Source: Verrucomicrobiia bacterium
Lineage (GTDB): Bacteria > Verrucomicrobiota > Verrucomicrobiia > Limisphaerales > Fontisphaeraceae
Assembly: GCA_026414565.1 (NCBI GenBank)
Contig: JAOAIT010000001.1
Span: 1 to 56,820 of the forward strand
DNA length: 56,820 bases
Direction: 5' to 3'
In this document: piece after piece, positions 36,658-46,021 of the stretch
Numbering within the stretch: the first letter of the stretch is position 1
Layout of the letters: every line of letters starts with the position of its first letter
Position numbers and translations under genes: made by a program
The notes under the pieces: model-generated
The model's database searches: none
Told to the model about the DNA's origin: nothing
What the model saw: the letters and a program-made list of their open reading frames with translations, nothing else

Positions 36658-37256
36658 CGCAGCTCATCCAGTTTTTGCCCCGCCAGCAGCGCCGCCAGCT
36701 TGCGCCGGGCGTAGAACAGGCGGGACATTACCGTGCCAATCGAGCAGCCAACCCGCTTGGCGATTTCTTTGTATTCCAATTCTTCAAATTCATGCAACAC
36801 CAGCACTGCCCGGTGGGCGGGGGAAAGCTGGGCCAAAGCCCGGTCAATTCTGGCCCGCAGTTCCGCCCGCTCCAACCCCTCGGTGGGATTGGGCGTCACC
36901 ACGGGGATTTGACGCTCCACGCCCCCGATTTCTTCATCCAATTCTTCAATGCTCTCGGTGCGGTGCCGTTTTTGTTTGCGCAGGTGGTCCAGGCATTGAT
37001 TGATCACAATCCGCGTGATCCACGTCGCAAAACTGGAGTCCCCCTGAAACTGCCCCAGCCGCTGCCAGCCCCGCACCCAGGCTTCCTGAGAAAGATCCAG
37101 CGCCTCGTCCTCATTGCGCACCATGCTGTACGCCCGCGCATATACCTTCTCCCCATGCCGGACCACCAGCTCCTCAAACGCCTCGCGATCGCCCTTCTTG
37201 GCGCGCTTCACTAAAGCGTTGTCGTCGAGCAACTTGTAGTCCGTGCGCTTGTTCAT
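36654..37256 (-). CDS. ECF-type RNA polymerase sigma factor
   Basis: The 200-residue sigma factor has region 2 (AFEELVVRHGEKVYARAYSMVRNEDEALDLSQEAWVRGW, then FATWITRIVINQCLDHLRK) and region 4 (LSPAHRAVLVLHEFEELEYKEIAKRVGCSIGTVMSRLFYARRKLAALL). It recruits RNA polymerase to a set of promoters under control of the anti-sigma factor encoded next. Three coupled genes, sigma, anti-sigma and exported protein, form the operon. ECF operons are usually autoregulated; a promoter upstream of 37256 is not obvious to me. Confidence 0.95.
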   Translation of the reverse strand: MNKRTDYKLLDDNALVKRAKKGDREAFEELVVRHGEKVYARAYSMVRNEDEALDLSQEAWVRGWQRLGQFQGDSSFATWITRIVINQCLDHLRKQKRHRTESIEELDEEIGGVERQIPVVTPNPTEGLERAELRARIDRALAQLSPAHRAVLVLHEFEELEYKEIAKRVGCSIGTVMSRLFYARRKLAALLAGQKLDELR

Positions 37257-37351
37257 GAATTGGACGTCCGCCGCGGCCGCTCTATTCAGCCGCCGGGCGC
37301 AAAATTGCCAACGTTTTCCGGGTCATGGGACGGCTGGGGCGGCATCTTCCC

Positions 37352-38014
37352 TTATAACCGGCCTTTCGTCGAGGGGATTTGCCCCGCAATGCGCGGATCC
37401 CGCTGGCAGGCGGCATCCACTGCCCGGGCAAACGCCTTGAACAGGGCCTCGACAATGTGATGCGGCTCCTGCCCATACAGCAACTCGAGGTGCAGGTTGC
37501 ACCGGCCCTCATTGGCAAAGGCCTGGAAAAACTCCCGCGCCAGCCCAAACCGGAAAGCACAGGCCATGTCCTGCTCCCGCTCGGGGCGGGTGACCTGCTT
37601 GTAATCCAGATTCTTCACCCCTCGAAACACCAGATACGGCCGCCCGCTGAAATCAATCACGCACCGGGCCAGGCACTCGTCCATGGGCACATACGCCTCC
37701 CCCCAGAGGGGATTGCGCGGGTCAAACCCGGTGCCGTACCGGCGGATGCCCTGCTTGTCGCCGAGCGCCTGCACAAAGGCCTGCCCCAGCACCAGCCCGC
37801 AATCCTCCACGGTGTGATGGGCGTCCACCGCCAGATCCCCCCGGCAACGCAGCTTCAAATCCACCACCGCATGCCGCGCAAACAGGGTCAGCATGTGGTC
37901 AAAAAAGGGTATCCCCGTGCGAATATCCGCCCGCCCCGTGCCGTCCACCACCAGCCGCGCTTCGATGCGCGTCTCCTGGGTGACCCGTTGGATGTGCGCC
38001 TGCCGTATGCTCAT
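37352..38014 (-). CDS. hisB: imidazoleglycerol-phosphate dehydratase
   Basis: The 220-residue enzyme performs the sixth step of histidine synthesis. The metal-binding HH pairs are visible in DAHHTVEDCGLVLGQA and GQEPHHIVEALFKAFARA, and it ends in IPSTKGRL like other bacterial HisB proteins. It is monofunctional, without the phosphatase domain of enterobacterial HisB. It ends the dapF-dapA-dapB-folK-hisB series, an amino acid and folate cluster, with 69 bases to folK. Confidence 0.97.
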   Translation of the reverse strand: MSIRQAHIQRVTQETRIEARLVVDGTGRADIRTGIPFFDHMLTLFARHAVVDLKLRCRGDLAVDAHHTVEDCGLVLGQAFVQALGDKQGIRRYGTGFDPRNPLWGEAYVPMDECLARCVIDFSGRPYLVFRGVKNLDYKQVTRPEREQDMACAFRFGLAREFFQAFANEGRCNLHLELLYGQEPHHIVEALFKAFARAVDAACQRDPRIAGQIPSTKGRL

Positions 38015-38083
38015 CGCCGCTTATTTAACCTGTTAACCCCGAAAAACCAAATAGTTTCGCCGTCCCCCCCGGCCCGTCGCGCC

Positions 38084-38554
38084 TCACTCCGGCCACACAA
38101 AGTCCGGCGCAATCTCCCGCAGAGGCTCCAGCACAAAGGCCCGCTGCCGGGCGCGCGGGTGGGGCAGCGTCAACTGCGGCGTATGGCGTTTTTCCCCGCC
38201 AAAGGCAATCAAATCCAAATCCAGCGGGCGGGGTTCATTGTGCATTTTTTTGGGCTGCCGGCCAAAGCGGCGCTCCAGCGCCTGCAGTTTGGGCAGCAAG
38301 GTTTCCGGGGTTTCGCCCGGCAGCGGCTCAAACACGGCCACAGCATTGAGAAAGGGGGGCGAACCGGGCGGACAATCCACCGGCTCCGTGCGGTAAAAGG
38401 AGGACAATTTGAAGCCGCCGGCGGCCAGGGCCTGCAACTCGCGCGCGGCGGCGCGCAGGATGGCTTCGGAATCGCCCAGATTGGATCCCAGGGCCACCAC
38501 CACCCGCAGGGGCGGCTCCGGCCCGGGCGGCAACGGGGGAGAAACGGCAGACAT
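38084..38554 (-). CDS. folK: 2-amino-4-hydroxy-6-hydroxymethyldihydropteridine pyrophosphokinase
   Basis: The 156-residue enzyme adds pyrophosphate to the folate precursor. ALGSNLGDSEAILRAA near the start, RPLDLDLIAFGG in the middle, and LPHPRARQRAFVLEPL are family motifs. The starting Met is MSAVSPPLPPGPEPPLRVV. It lies 26 bases downstream of dapB in the same orientation. Confidence 0.95.
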   Translation of the reverse strand: MSAVSPPLPPGPEPPLRVVVALGSNLGDSEAILRAAARELQALAAGGFKLSSFYRTEPVDCPPGSPPFLNAVAVFEPLPGETPETLLPKLQALERRFGRQPKKMHNEPRPLDLDLIAFGGEKRHTPQLTLPHPRARQRAFVLEPLREIAPDFVWPE

Positions 38555-38580
38555 GGCGAGAACACCCCGGCGCGGCGGGG

Positions 38581-39315
38581 CTACTTCAGCCCCAGCACAT
38601 CCTGCATGTCATACACGCCCGGCGGGCGCCCGATGAGCCACTGGGCCGCCCGCAACGCGCCCTGGGCAAAGGTTTCCCGGCTGCTGGCCTTGTGGGTCAG
38701 CTCCAGCCGCTCGCCCGGCGTGGCAAAGATCACGGTATGATCCCCCACCACATCCCCGCCCCGCACGGCGTGCATGCCAATTTCCGCGGGGGCGCGCTCG
38801 CCCACCAGCCCCGCCCGGCCGTGGCGCACGGCGTCCTCATATTGAAGCTGCCGCACCTGGGCCAAAATCTCGCCCAGCGCCCGGGCCGTGCCGCTGGGGG
38901 CGTCCTTTTTGTGGCGGTGGTGCATCTCCACGATTTCCAGATCATAGCCCGGCCCCAGGATTTCGGCCGCCTTGCGCGTCAGCCAGAACAGGGTGTTGAC
39001 GCCGGTGGAAAAGTTGGCCGTCCACACCATCGGAATGACTTGGGCGTGCTGGCGGATGGCCTGGCGTTCTTCGGCCGTGTGCCCGGTGGTGCCGATGACC
39101 AGCGGTTTGCGATGCTGCGCGCAGAGCGCGGCCACGCCGGGGGTCACGTGATGGGCGCTGAATTCGATGACCACGTCCCCCTGCGCCACCACCGCCGCCA
39201 AATCATCGCCCAAATCAATGGCGGCAATCACCTGCAGCTCCGGCAGGCGGCTGGCACACGTCTGCAGGGCCTGGCCCATGCGCCCGCGGGCGCCGTTGAT
39301 GATGATTTTCAACAT
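38581..39315 (-). CDS. dapB: 4-hydroxy-tetrahydrodipicolinate reductase
   Basis: The 244-residue enzyme reduces the dapA product with NAD(P)H in diaminopimelate and lysine synthesis. The start MLKIIINGARGRMGQAL gives the nucleotide-binding GxxGxxG, and the catalytic motif is EMHHRHKKDAPSGTA. ATG 39315 is chosen because MLKIIINGARGRMG is the conserved N-terminus; the frame upstream only mirrors dapA. It starts 17 bases after the dapA stop codon. Confidence 0.97.
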   Translation of the reverse strand: MLKIIINGARGRMGQALQTCASRLPELQVIAAIDLGDDLAAVVAQGDVVIEFSAHHVTPGVAALCAQHRKPLVIGTTGHTAEERQAIRQHAQVIPMVWTANFSTGVNTLFWLTRKAAEILGPGYDLEIVEMHHRHKKDAPSGTARALGEILAQVRQLQYEDAVRHGRAGLVGERAPAEIGMHAVRGGDVVGDHTVIFATPGERLELTHKASSRETFAQGALRAAQWLIGRPPGVYDMQDVLGLK

Positions 39316-39332
39316 GGGGAGTGCACGAGGGG

Positions 39333-40232
39333 TTACCGGGCCAGCAGGCCGCATTTCACCAGGGTTTGCCGGAGGACTTCGCGGTTTTTGGCGCTCAGGC
39401 CCACCAGCGGCAGGCGCACCTCCTCCTGGATCAGCCCCAGCATGGCCAGCGCCGTTTTCACCGGCACCGGGTTGGTTTCGATGAACAAATCCTTGAACAA
39501 GGGATAATAGCGCTGGTGGAGGAGCTGGGCTTTGAGCAAATCCCCGTTGAGAAAGGCCCGCACCATTTGCGCCACCTGTTTGGGGATGAGATTGGAGGCC
39601 ACACTGACCACCCCCGCCGCCCCCACCGCCATGAAGGGCAGCGTGAGGGAATCGTCCCCGCTCAGGATCACGAATTCTTTGGGCACCACGGAGCGCAACT
39701 GGCTGACGCGGTCCGCATTGCCGCCGGCCTCCTTGATGCCCATGATGTTGGAGCAATCCTGGGCCAGACGGGCGACGGTCTCCACCCCGATTTCCACCCC
39801 GCAACGCCCGGGGATGCTGTACAGGATGATGGGCAGGCGGGTGGCTTCGGCCACTTTGCGGAAATGCTGGTACAACCCCTCCTGCGTGGGCTTGTTGTAA
39901 TAGGGCGCCACCTGCAACGAAGCGTCGGCGCCCCGTTTTTCCGCCTCGCAGGTCAGGTACACGGCCTCCTTGGTGGAATTGGCCCCCGTGCCGGCCACCA
40001 CCTTCACCTTGCCGCGGGCGTGCTGCACGGCCAGCTCAATGACCTTCAGATGCTCCTCATAATCCAGGGTGGGCGACTCCCCCGTGGTGCCCACCGGCAC
40101 GATGCCCTCCCCCCCCGCCTTGATTTGCAGGCGGATGAGTTGCGCAAAAGCGGCTTCGTCCACCTTGCCGTTCCGGAAGGGGGTTACCAACGCGGTGTAC
40201 GTGCCGTAATAAGATTGCTTGAGCAGCGACAT
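39333..40232 (-). CDS. dapA: 4-hydroxy-tetrahydrodipicolinate synthase
   Basis: The 299-residue enzyme condenses pyruvate with aspartate semialdehyde. GTTGES, ILYSIPGRCGVEI (catalytic Tyr) and the Schiff-base Lys in IMGIKEAGGN are present, as is the ALVTPF start region. It sits between dapF and dapB on the same strand, which makes this a compact diaminopimelate synthesis operon. Confidence 0.98.
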   Translation of the reverse strand: MSLLKQSYYGTYTALVTPFRNGKVDEAAFAQLIRLQIKAGGEGIVPVGTTGESPTLDYEEHLKVIELAVQHARGKVKVVAGTGANSTKEAVYLTCEAEKRGADASLQVAPYYNKPTQEGLYQHFRKVAEATRLPIILYSIPGRCGVEIGVETVARLAQDCSNIMGIKEAGGNADRVSQLRSVVPKEFVILSGDDSLTLPFMAVGAAGVVSVASNLIPKQVAQMVRAFLNGDLLKAQLLHQRYYPLFKDLFIETNPVPVKTALAMLGLIQEEVRLPLVGLSAKNREVLRQTLVKCGLLAR

Positions 40233-40273
40233 AATGTGTCCGTTCAGTCACTATACCCCGGCGCTCCGCCGGA

Positions 40274-41083
40274 TTAAAGCTCTATTGTGCCCTCAAAGAC
40301 AAAGTCGGCCGGGCCGGTCAGGGTCACGTCGGTGAACTGGCCGTTTTCCTCGCGAAAATCCACCTCCAGCACATCCCCGCCCTGCACGCGCACCTGGATG
40401 GGCGGGGGGAAATGATGCAGCCGCGCCGCAATCAGGGCCGAGGCCGTGACGCCCGTGCCGCAGGCCAGGGTCTCGCCCTCGACGCCGCGCTCGTACGTGC
40501 GCACGCGGATGCGCCCCGGGCCAAGGGTCTGCACGAAATTGACATTGGTGCCCCGGGGCGCATAGGCGGGGTGATAACGGATTTGCCGCCCCAGCTCACT
40601 CACCCGCGCCTGATCCGCATCCGGCACAAAGATCACCGCATGCGGCACGCCGGTGTTGACCGAGTGACACACCACCCGGCCCCCCGGCGTGTCCAGCGCC
40701 TGATGCAGTTGCAGCCCCTGCGGCGACGTCAGGCCGATGGTGACCTGCTCGCCCCGGAAACGGGCCGTGATGATCCCCGCCAGCGTTTCAAACGTGAGCG
40801 TGCCCTGCGCGCCGGTCAGGCGTTGCACAAATCGCGCGAAACAGCGGGCGCCATTGCCGCACATCTCCGCCACGCTGCCGTCACTGTTCCAAAACTGCCA
40901 CGCCCAATCCGCGCGGCCGGAGGCGCAGGGCGTCAGCAAAATCACCCCGTCGGCGCCAATCCCCCGCTGCCGATGGCACAGGCGCGCGACGTGCTGGGGC
41001 GTCAACTGAATTTCCTGCCGCCGGTTGTCGGCCAGCACGAAATCATTGCCCGCCCCGTTCATCTTCCAAAAGTGCAACCGCAT
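40274..41083 (-). CDS. dapF: diaminopimelate epimerase
   Basis: The 269-residue enzyme interconverts LL- and meso-diaminopimelate with two cysteines, here in EMCGNGARC and LACGTGVTASA. The start MRLHFWKMNGAGNDFVLAD is the usual N-terminus, so ATG 41083 is used although the frame is open further upstream. It is the first gene of the operon that continues with dapA and dapB; 91 bases separate it from the divergent DUF4149 gene. Confidence 0.97.
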   Translation of the reverse strand: MRLHFWKMNGAGNDFVLADNRRQEIQLTPQHVARLCHRQRGIGADGVILLTPCASGRADWAWQFWNSDGSVAEMCGNGARCFARFVQRLTGAQGTLTFETLAGIITARFRGEQVTIGLTSPQGLQLHQALDTPGGRVVCHSVNTGVPHAVIFVPDADQARVSELGRQIRYHPAYAPRGTNVNFVQTLGPGRIRVRTYERGVEGETLACGTGVTASALIAARLHHFPPPIQVRVQGGDVLEVDFREENGQFTDVTLTGPADFVFEGTIEL

Positions 41084-41174
41084 GGCGGGTGAGATAAACC
41101 AAGGGCCGCCCCCGTGCAATGCAAAAACCAGTAAAGGTTGAGCCGCGGGCGGAAACGGCGTACACTCCCCGCTT

Positions 41175-41726
41175 GTGCTGGGCATTTTGAGATTGTTGGG
41201 GCTGCTCAATGCGGCCGCCTGGTTGGGCGCTGTGCTGTTTTTTACCATCGCAGTGGCCCCGGCTTTCTTTCAGGACACCATGCTCAACCTTTTTGGGGGC
41301 GTGAACGCCCCCTTCAGCCGGGCCCGCGCCGGCCTGGCGGCCATTTATATGATGGAACGCTATTTTGTGTGGCTGCAGGTGTGCGGCGCCATTGCCGTGG
41401 TGCAGGCCCTGGCCGAGTCCGCCTACCAGGGCCTGCCATGGCGTCAGGCGCGCAACCTGCTGGCCATGGGACTGCTGGCGTTGTGCCTGGCCGGCGCCTG
41501 GGGGGTGCATCCCATCCTCAAGAAATTGCATGCCGCCCGTTACGATCCCCGCGCCAAACCGGAGCAGGTGGAGCTGGCCGCCCGCAGCTTCCGCCTCTGG
41601 CATGGCCTCAGCCAGGGCGCCAATCTGCTGCTCGCCGCCGGCCTGGTGGTGTTTTTCTGGAAAACCGCCCACCCCCGGCCCCGCTCGTTGCACACGCCGC
41701 CCAACCCATTTCAATACCGCGACTGA
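41175..41726 (+). CDS. DUF4149-type integral membrane protein
   Basis: The 183-residue protein starts with GTG at 41175 (MLGILRLLGLLNAAAWLGAVLFFTIAVAPAFF) and has about four membrane helices: residues 5-30, 60-80, 90-110 and 145-165. AWLGAVLFFTIAVAPAFF and the C-terminal FRLWHGLSQGANLLLAAGLVVFFW resemble DUF4149 (TMEM205-like) proteins, which have no established function. It is divergent from dapF and lies 94 bases upstream of tRNA-Ser. Confidence 0.8.
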   Translation: MLGILRLLGLLNAAAWLGAVLFFTIAVAPAFFQDTMLNLFGGVNAPFSRARAGLAAIYMMERYFVWLQVCGAIAVVQALAESAYQGLPWRQARNLLAMGLLALCLAGAWGVHPILKKLHAARYDPRAKPEQVELAARSFRLWHGLSQGANLLLAAGLVVFFWKTAHPRPRSLHTPPNPFQYRD

Positions 41727-41820
41727 ATTGAGGCTTGACGCAGCCGCAAGCTGTGCCAGTCTTCTCGCGTGCCCGTGGGCAAGGCCTTTCCGGCCCTGCG
41801 CTTTCACGGGCGCCAACGGT

Positions 41821-41914
<94 letters not shown>

Positions 41915-42105
41915 CTTGTTTCTGCCACAATCCCTCCGCCCACCGCGGCCGGTAATCTGCCCTCGCGCTTGCCCTTGCAAGGCGTCCAGTTCCATGCTGC
42001 CCGCTGATGTTAATTGATGGGAAGCAGCCCCAGGAAAAAGCGGTCATCTCCTTTTCTCCCGCCGGCTGCCGCCGCGGGGATGGGCTTAAGCAGGGTTTCC
42101 GCGTA

Positions 42106-42738
42106 CTATTGCCCAAACAGGTGGGACGGTCTGACACTATAGACTGCTGCCAGAAGGCATAGACTGGTCGCCAGCAACAACTCTCCGTCCGGCTCAGGCA
42201 CAGGCAATACGGCCACATTATCAAGCAGGGGTCCATAAGCATCGTTTTGCTGGCTTTTGAACCACAGGGTTGCGCTGGAGCCTGAGGCAACAAACTGGAA
42301 GCTGATGGGGATCCAGTCCAAGTTATAACGCGTTTGGCCCGCACTGTTCACCTCATAATCATGCTGGAAGGAGTCCACGGACACGCGCACTTGTTTGTAC
42401 TGGGGTGGGCCCTCCGGATTGCCGGCCAGATTGAAGGTCACGGCATAAGTCATTCCGGGAATGGTGGAAAAAGTTTGCTGGACTCCTCCCGCATCATAAC
42501 CACTCAAATCCAAGCATCGGTTTCCGTCAAAGGCGTCCCACGGGGGCCCCAACACCTCGACCGAGTGCCCCGTCACTATCCAACCGTTGATGTCAGTGCT
42601 CCCTCCGCCCACGAAAACTGCATCACCCACGATCGGAGGGCCTAATTCGAAACTGCCGTTGATAATTGCGCCCCACCCAAAAGGGACGGCGGCCCCTACT
42701 AAAGAAATCCATGCCACAAAAAGAAGAGACTTTTTCAT
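42106..42738 (-). CDS. exported choice-of-anchor protein with PEP-CTERM-like end
   Basis: ATG 42738 is preceded by AAGGAGC at the right distance. The 210-residue protein has a signal peptide (KKSLLFVAWISLVGAAVPFGWG). A beta-rich body with ATINGSFELGP-like start (IINGSFELGPP), YDAGGVQQTFSTIPGMTYAVTFNLAGN and a closing LLDNVAVLPVPEP follow. A hydrophobic helix and a basic tail (VRPSHLFGQ) come last. NGSFE and the 'VPEP-helix-basic' end match choice-of-anchor C proteins sorted by the PEP-CTERM/exosortase system. Base composition is more AT-rich than the neighbours, suggesting acquisition. It stands alone downstream of tRNA-Ser. Confidence 0.75.
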   Translation of the reverse strand: MKKSLLFVAWISLVGAAVPFGWGAIINGSFELGPPIVGDAVFVGGGSTDINGWIVTGHSVEVLGPPWDAFDGNRCLDLSGYDAGGVQQTFSTIPGMTYAVTFNLAGNPEGPPQYKQVRVSVDSFQHDYEVNSAGQTRYNLDWIPISFQFVASGSSATLWFKSQQNDAYGPLLDNVAVLPVPEPDGELLLATSLCLLAAVYSVRPSHLFGQ

Positions 42739-43195
42739 AGCATGCTCCTTTCCGTTGATGAACTTCATCGGCCTATTTTGGCAACGAACATGGTTGCTGA
42801 TCTATGCGGATTACCGATCGGTATACGATAAAAATATTATTATGTTGACACGTCAAGCATTTTTTTGCAGTAATCACATCGTTGGTCATCCCTTCAAGCC
42901 CTCCCCCACTTCAACAAAATGGCCACGCTCCGTGGGGCAGAAGATGCAGCGGTTGGCCGAAAGAAATCGATCTTGGCCGCGAAACATCGCCAGGCCGTCT
43001 GCGTGCCCTGAGTACCCGAAATCCATGCCTCATGGAGATGGGCAGTAGGGCGAACGAGCCGCTGCTTTTTTTAACCAACTCGCCTGCCCGGCTGCTTTGC
43101 TGAGCCTTGGCCAGCCGGAATCATTTACGGGTTTGAGCGGGTGGCGGGGCAGGTCCTCGTCCGGCCCGCTGTCCCCGCCATGCCGCTTCGGCGCT
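42739..43195. other. AT-richer non-coding stretch
   Basis: No gene is supported between the anchor-protein start and the proS stop. It holds a perfect 12-bp palindrome TACCGATCGGTA at 42812-42823. About 30 bases further, a minus-strand TTGACG (near 42855-42860) lies within an inverted repeat TTGAC-GT-GTCAA and could be the -35 box of the anchor-protein gene. The -10 box is unclear. The rest shows no structure that I can name. Confidence 0.4.
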
Positions 43196-44953
43196 TCAGC
43201 CGGCGCTGGCTTTTTCGGCGGCCTGTTGGAGGGCGGCCTGGGCCGCCTGAAGCTGCGCGCACACGGCTTCCACCGCGGCTTCCACCTTCAGGGCCTGCAC
43301 GGCGCCGCCGCGCGGTTTCAACTCGATTTCCCCTTTGGCCAGCGAGCGTTCGCCCACGCTCAGGCGCAGGGGGATGCCGATGAGATCGGCATCTTTGAAT
43401 TTCACGCCGGGACGTTCGTCGCGGTCATCCAGCAGCACTTCGACGCCGCGGGCGGCGAGGGCGGCATAGATTTTTTCCGCGGTTTGCATGACGGGGCTGT
43501 CCGGCGCCACGGCCAGCGGGGTGATCAACACCTGGTAGGGCGCCACGGAGACAGGCCAGCGGATGCCGTCGGCGTCGTAGCATTGCTCGATGACGGCCTG
43601 CAGGGTGCGCGTGACCCCGATGCCGTAACAGCCCATGATGCAGGGATGACGCTGGCCGGCGTCGTCGAGGTAACACGCGCCCAGGCGCTCGCTGTACTTG
43701 GTGCCCAGCTTGAAGACGTGGCCCACCTCGATGGCGCGGCGGATTTTGAGCGGCTGGCCGGAGAGGGTGCAGAGTTCGCCGGCCTTGACGGTGCGCAAAT
43801 CGGCCCAGTGTTTGACCGGGATGTCCCGCTCGAGGTCCACATGGCGCAGGTGGAAGCCGTCTTCATTGGCGCCGGTGGTCATCCCTTTGGCGCCGCGCAG
43901 CGCCAGGTCGGCGTAGATGGGGAACCGGCTGACGCCCACGCCGCCGAGGCTGCCGGGATGCGCCCCCAGGGCGGCAAAGACCTCCTCGGGGGTGGCGGGC
44001 CGGAATTCGTTGGTGCCCACCACCCCGGTGAACTTGGCCTCATTGAGCTGGTCATCACCCCGCAACAGGATTAGGACAATCTGGCTGGCCACCAGATACA
44101 CGAGGGTTTTGATCTGGCGCTCGGCGGCCACCCCGTAGGGCGGCTGGCTCAGCGCCTCGATGGTCACCACGCCCGGCGTGGGGAATTTCTCCGGGGCCGC
44201 CCCGGTGGACACCGCGGGGGTGGGCGTGAGCGGGCCGCGGCTGGTGGCTTTTTCGATGTTGGCGGCGTAGGCGCCGGTTTCGCAATAGACCACCTCGTTC
44301 TCGCCGGTCTCGGCCGGCACCATGAACTCATGGCTGAACTTGCCGCCGATCACGCCGGTGTCGGCCTCCACGGGATAGGCCTGCAGGCCGCAGCGGGCAA
44401 AGATGCGGGCGTAGGCCTGGTACATTTTCTGATAGCTGAGCTGCGCCGCCTCGTCGCTCACATCAAAGCTGTAGGCGTCCTTCATGATGAACTCGCGCGC
44501 GCGCATCAGGCCGAAGCGCGGGCGGATTTCATCGCGGAACTTGACCTGAATCTGGTAGAAATTTTTGGGCAACTGGCGGTGGGACTGGATTTCCGCGGCG
44601 GCCAGCGAGGTGATGACCTCTTCATGGGTGGGGCCGAGCAGCCATTCCTTGTCGGCGCGATCTTTGACCTTGTAAAGCACTTCGCGGGCGGTTTCATAGC
44701 GCCCGCTTTGTTTCCAGATGTCGGGCGGCTGCAGGGCGGGCATGAGCACCTCAAGGGCGCCGGCGCGGTCCATTTCCTCGCGCACGATCTGCTCGACCTT
44801 GCGCAGGGCGCGCAGACCCAGCGGCAGGAAGGTGTACAGGCCGCCGGCCAGTTTGCGGGCCAGGCCGGCGCGCAACAGCAGTTTATGGGAGGGGATTTCG
44901 GCTTCCGCCGGGCTTTCTTTGAGGGTGGGGATGAAGGTTTGAGTCCAACGCAT
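43196..44953 (-). CDS. proS: prolyl-tRNA synthetase (bacterial type with editing domain)
   Basis: The 585-residue enzyme has class II motifs (motif 2 FRDEIRPRFGLMRAREFIMKDAYSF; WLLGPTHEEVIT) and an inserted YbaK-like editing domain between about residues 230 and 400 (LVASQIVLILLRGDDQLNEAKF). An anticodon-binding C-terminal domain includes VLLDDRDERPGVKFKDADLIGIPLRL. It charges tRNA-Pro. Start ATG 44953; a TTG two codons upstream is also possible. Confidence 0.97.
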   Translation of the reverse strand: MRWTQTFIPTLKESPAEAEIPSHKLLLRAGLARKLAGGLYTFLPLGLRALRKVEQIVREEMDRAGALEVLMPALQPPDIWKQSGRYETAREVLYKVKDRADKEWLLGPTHEEVITSLAAAEIQSHRQLPKNFYQIQVKFRDEIRPRFGLMRAREFIMKDAYSFDVSDEAAQLSYQKMYQAYARIFARCGLQAYPVEADTGVIGGKFSHEFMVPAETGENEVVYCETGAYAANIEKATSRGPLTPTPAVSTGAAPEKFPTPGVVTIEALSQPPYGVAAERQIKTLVYLVASQIVLILLRGDDQLNEAKFTGVVGTNEFRPATPEEVFAALGAHPGSLGGVGVSRFPIYADLALRGAKGMTTGANEDGFHLRHVDLERDIPVKHWADLRTVKAGELCTLSGQPLKIRRAIEVGHVFKLGTKYSERLGACYLDDAGQRHPCIMGCYGIGVTRTLQAVIEQCYDADGIRWPVSVAPYQVLITPLAVAPDSPVMQTAEKIYAALAARGVEVLLDDRDERPGVKFKDADLIGIPLRLSVGERSLAKGEIELKPRGGAVQALKVEAAVEAVCAQLQAAQAALQQAAEKASAG

Positions 44954-45055
44954 AAGCAATCTAGTGCATCATGTTCCGTGAAACCAGGAGGGCGGGGCGG
45001 CGGTACCGCCCGGGCGCGGGGCCGGGGCGGCGTGAGGAGGGCACGCTGCCGCCGC

Positions 45056-45811
45056 TCATTTGACCGAGTTGACCAGCGGCGCCAGGCCCTGGATGCGCAC
45101 CTCCAGGCGGTCGCCGGAGGCGATGGGGCCGACGCCCGCCGGGGTGCCGGTTAAAATCACGTCTCCCGGCAGGAGGGTCATGTTGGTGGAGATGAAGCTG
45201 ACCAGGTGAAAGCAGTTGAAGATGAGCTGGCTGGTGTTGGAGTTCTGCCGCAACTGGCCGTTCTGAAACAATTGGATGTTCAAATCATGCGGATCAATTT
45301 TGGTTTCGATGAACGGCCCCAGCGGGGTGAAGGTGTCGAAGGACTTGCACCGGCACCACTGGCTTTCGGAGTTTTGGATGGTGCGATCGCTGATGTCCTG
45401 CGCCGCGGTGTAGCCGAAGATGTAGCGGGCCGCGGCGGCCGGGGTGACGTTGCGCACGCGGCGGCCGATGATGATGGCCAGCTCGGCCTCGTAATCGGTG
45501 CGATGGTGCGGAAAGGGGATTTCAATTTTGCCGCCATCAGGCAGCAGGGAGGTGGGCGCTTTGAACCAGAACAACGGCTCCTTGGGCAAGGGCTTGCCGG
45601 ACTCCCGGGCGTGATCGGCATAGTTCAGGCCCACCGCGATGATCTTGGAAGGCACCACCGGCACCAGCGTGCGCACGCCCTTCTGGGGCATGGGCTTCTT
45701 GTCAAAGGACGGCGAGCCAAAAACGTCTCCGCGGAGGCGGAACAGTTCGCCATCCACCACTTTGGCGAAGAAAATCTCATCGCCCTTCTGGAATCGGCCT
45801 ATGGCAGCCAT
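45056..45811 (-). CDS. fumarylacetoacetate hydrolase-family protein
   Basis: The 251-residue protein has the family motifs KIIAVGLNYADHARE, a metal-binding DYEAELAIIIGRRVRN and the end LTGTPAGVGPIASGDRLEV. Such enzymes hydrolyse or decarboxylate beta-diketo acids (2-hydroxyhepta-2,4-diene-1,7-dioate isomerase, fumarylpyruvate hydrolase and others). The substrate cannot be fixed without catabolic neighbours, and none is here. It lies downstream of proS on the same strand with 102 bases between. Confidence 0.9.
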   Translation of the reverse strand: MAAIGRFQKGDEIFFAKVVDGELFRLRGDVFGSPSFDKKPMPQKGVRTLVPVVPSKIIAVGLNYADHARESGKPLPKEPLFWFKAPTSLLPDGGKIEIPFPHHRTDYEAELAIIIGRRVRNVTPAAAARYIFGYTAAQDISDRTIQNSESQWCRCKSFDTFTPLGPFIETKIDPHDLNIQLFQNGQLRQNSNTSQLIFNCFHLVSFISTNMTLLPGDVILTGTPAGVGPIASGDRLEVRIQGLAPLVNSVK

Positions 45812-45924
45812 AGTAACTTTAACAGATTAACAAAATAGATTACGTCCCGGCAAGCGCGAAAGAAAACGGGGGGCAAAAGCCGGGCAGATTATGCCCCACC
45901 GGCTGCCGCTCCACGCGATGCGCC

Positions 45925-45944
45925 CCCGCCGCAGCGGGTTTTTT
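45925..45944 (+). terminator. hairpin plus six T, possible pgi leader attenuator
   Basis: CCCGC-CGCA-GCGGG is followed directly by TTTTTT on the plus strand, the form of an intrinsic terminator. No plus-strand gene ends nearby; it lies 77 bases upstream of the pgi start. It may stop readthrough from further upstream or act in the pgi leader if transcription begins before it. Confidence 0.4.
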
Positions 45945-46021
45945 CCCGCCGGCGGGCGGGCGGAGTCGCGCAGATATTTTGTTTTCGCGGGCCTTTTTTT
46001 CTGGCAGGCTGGGGGGTGGTT

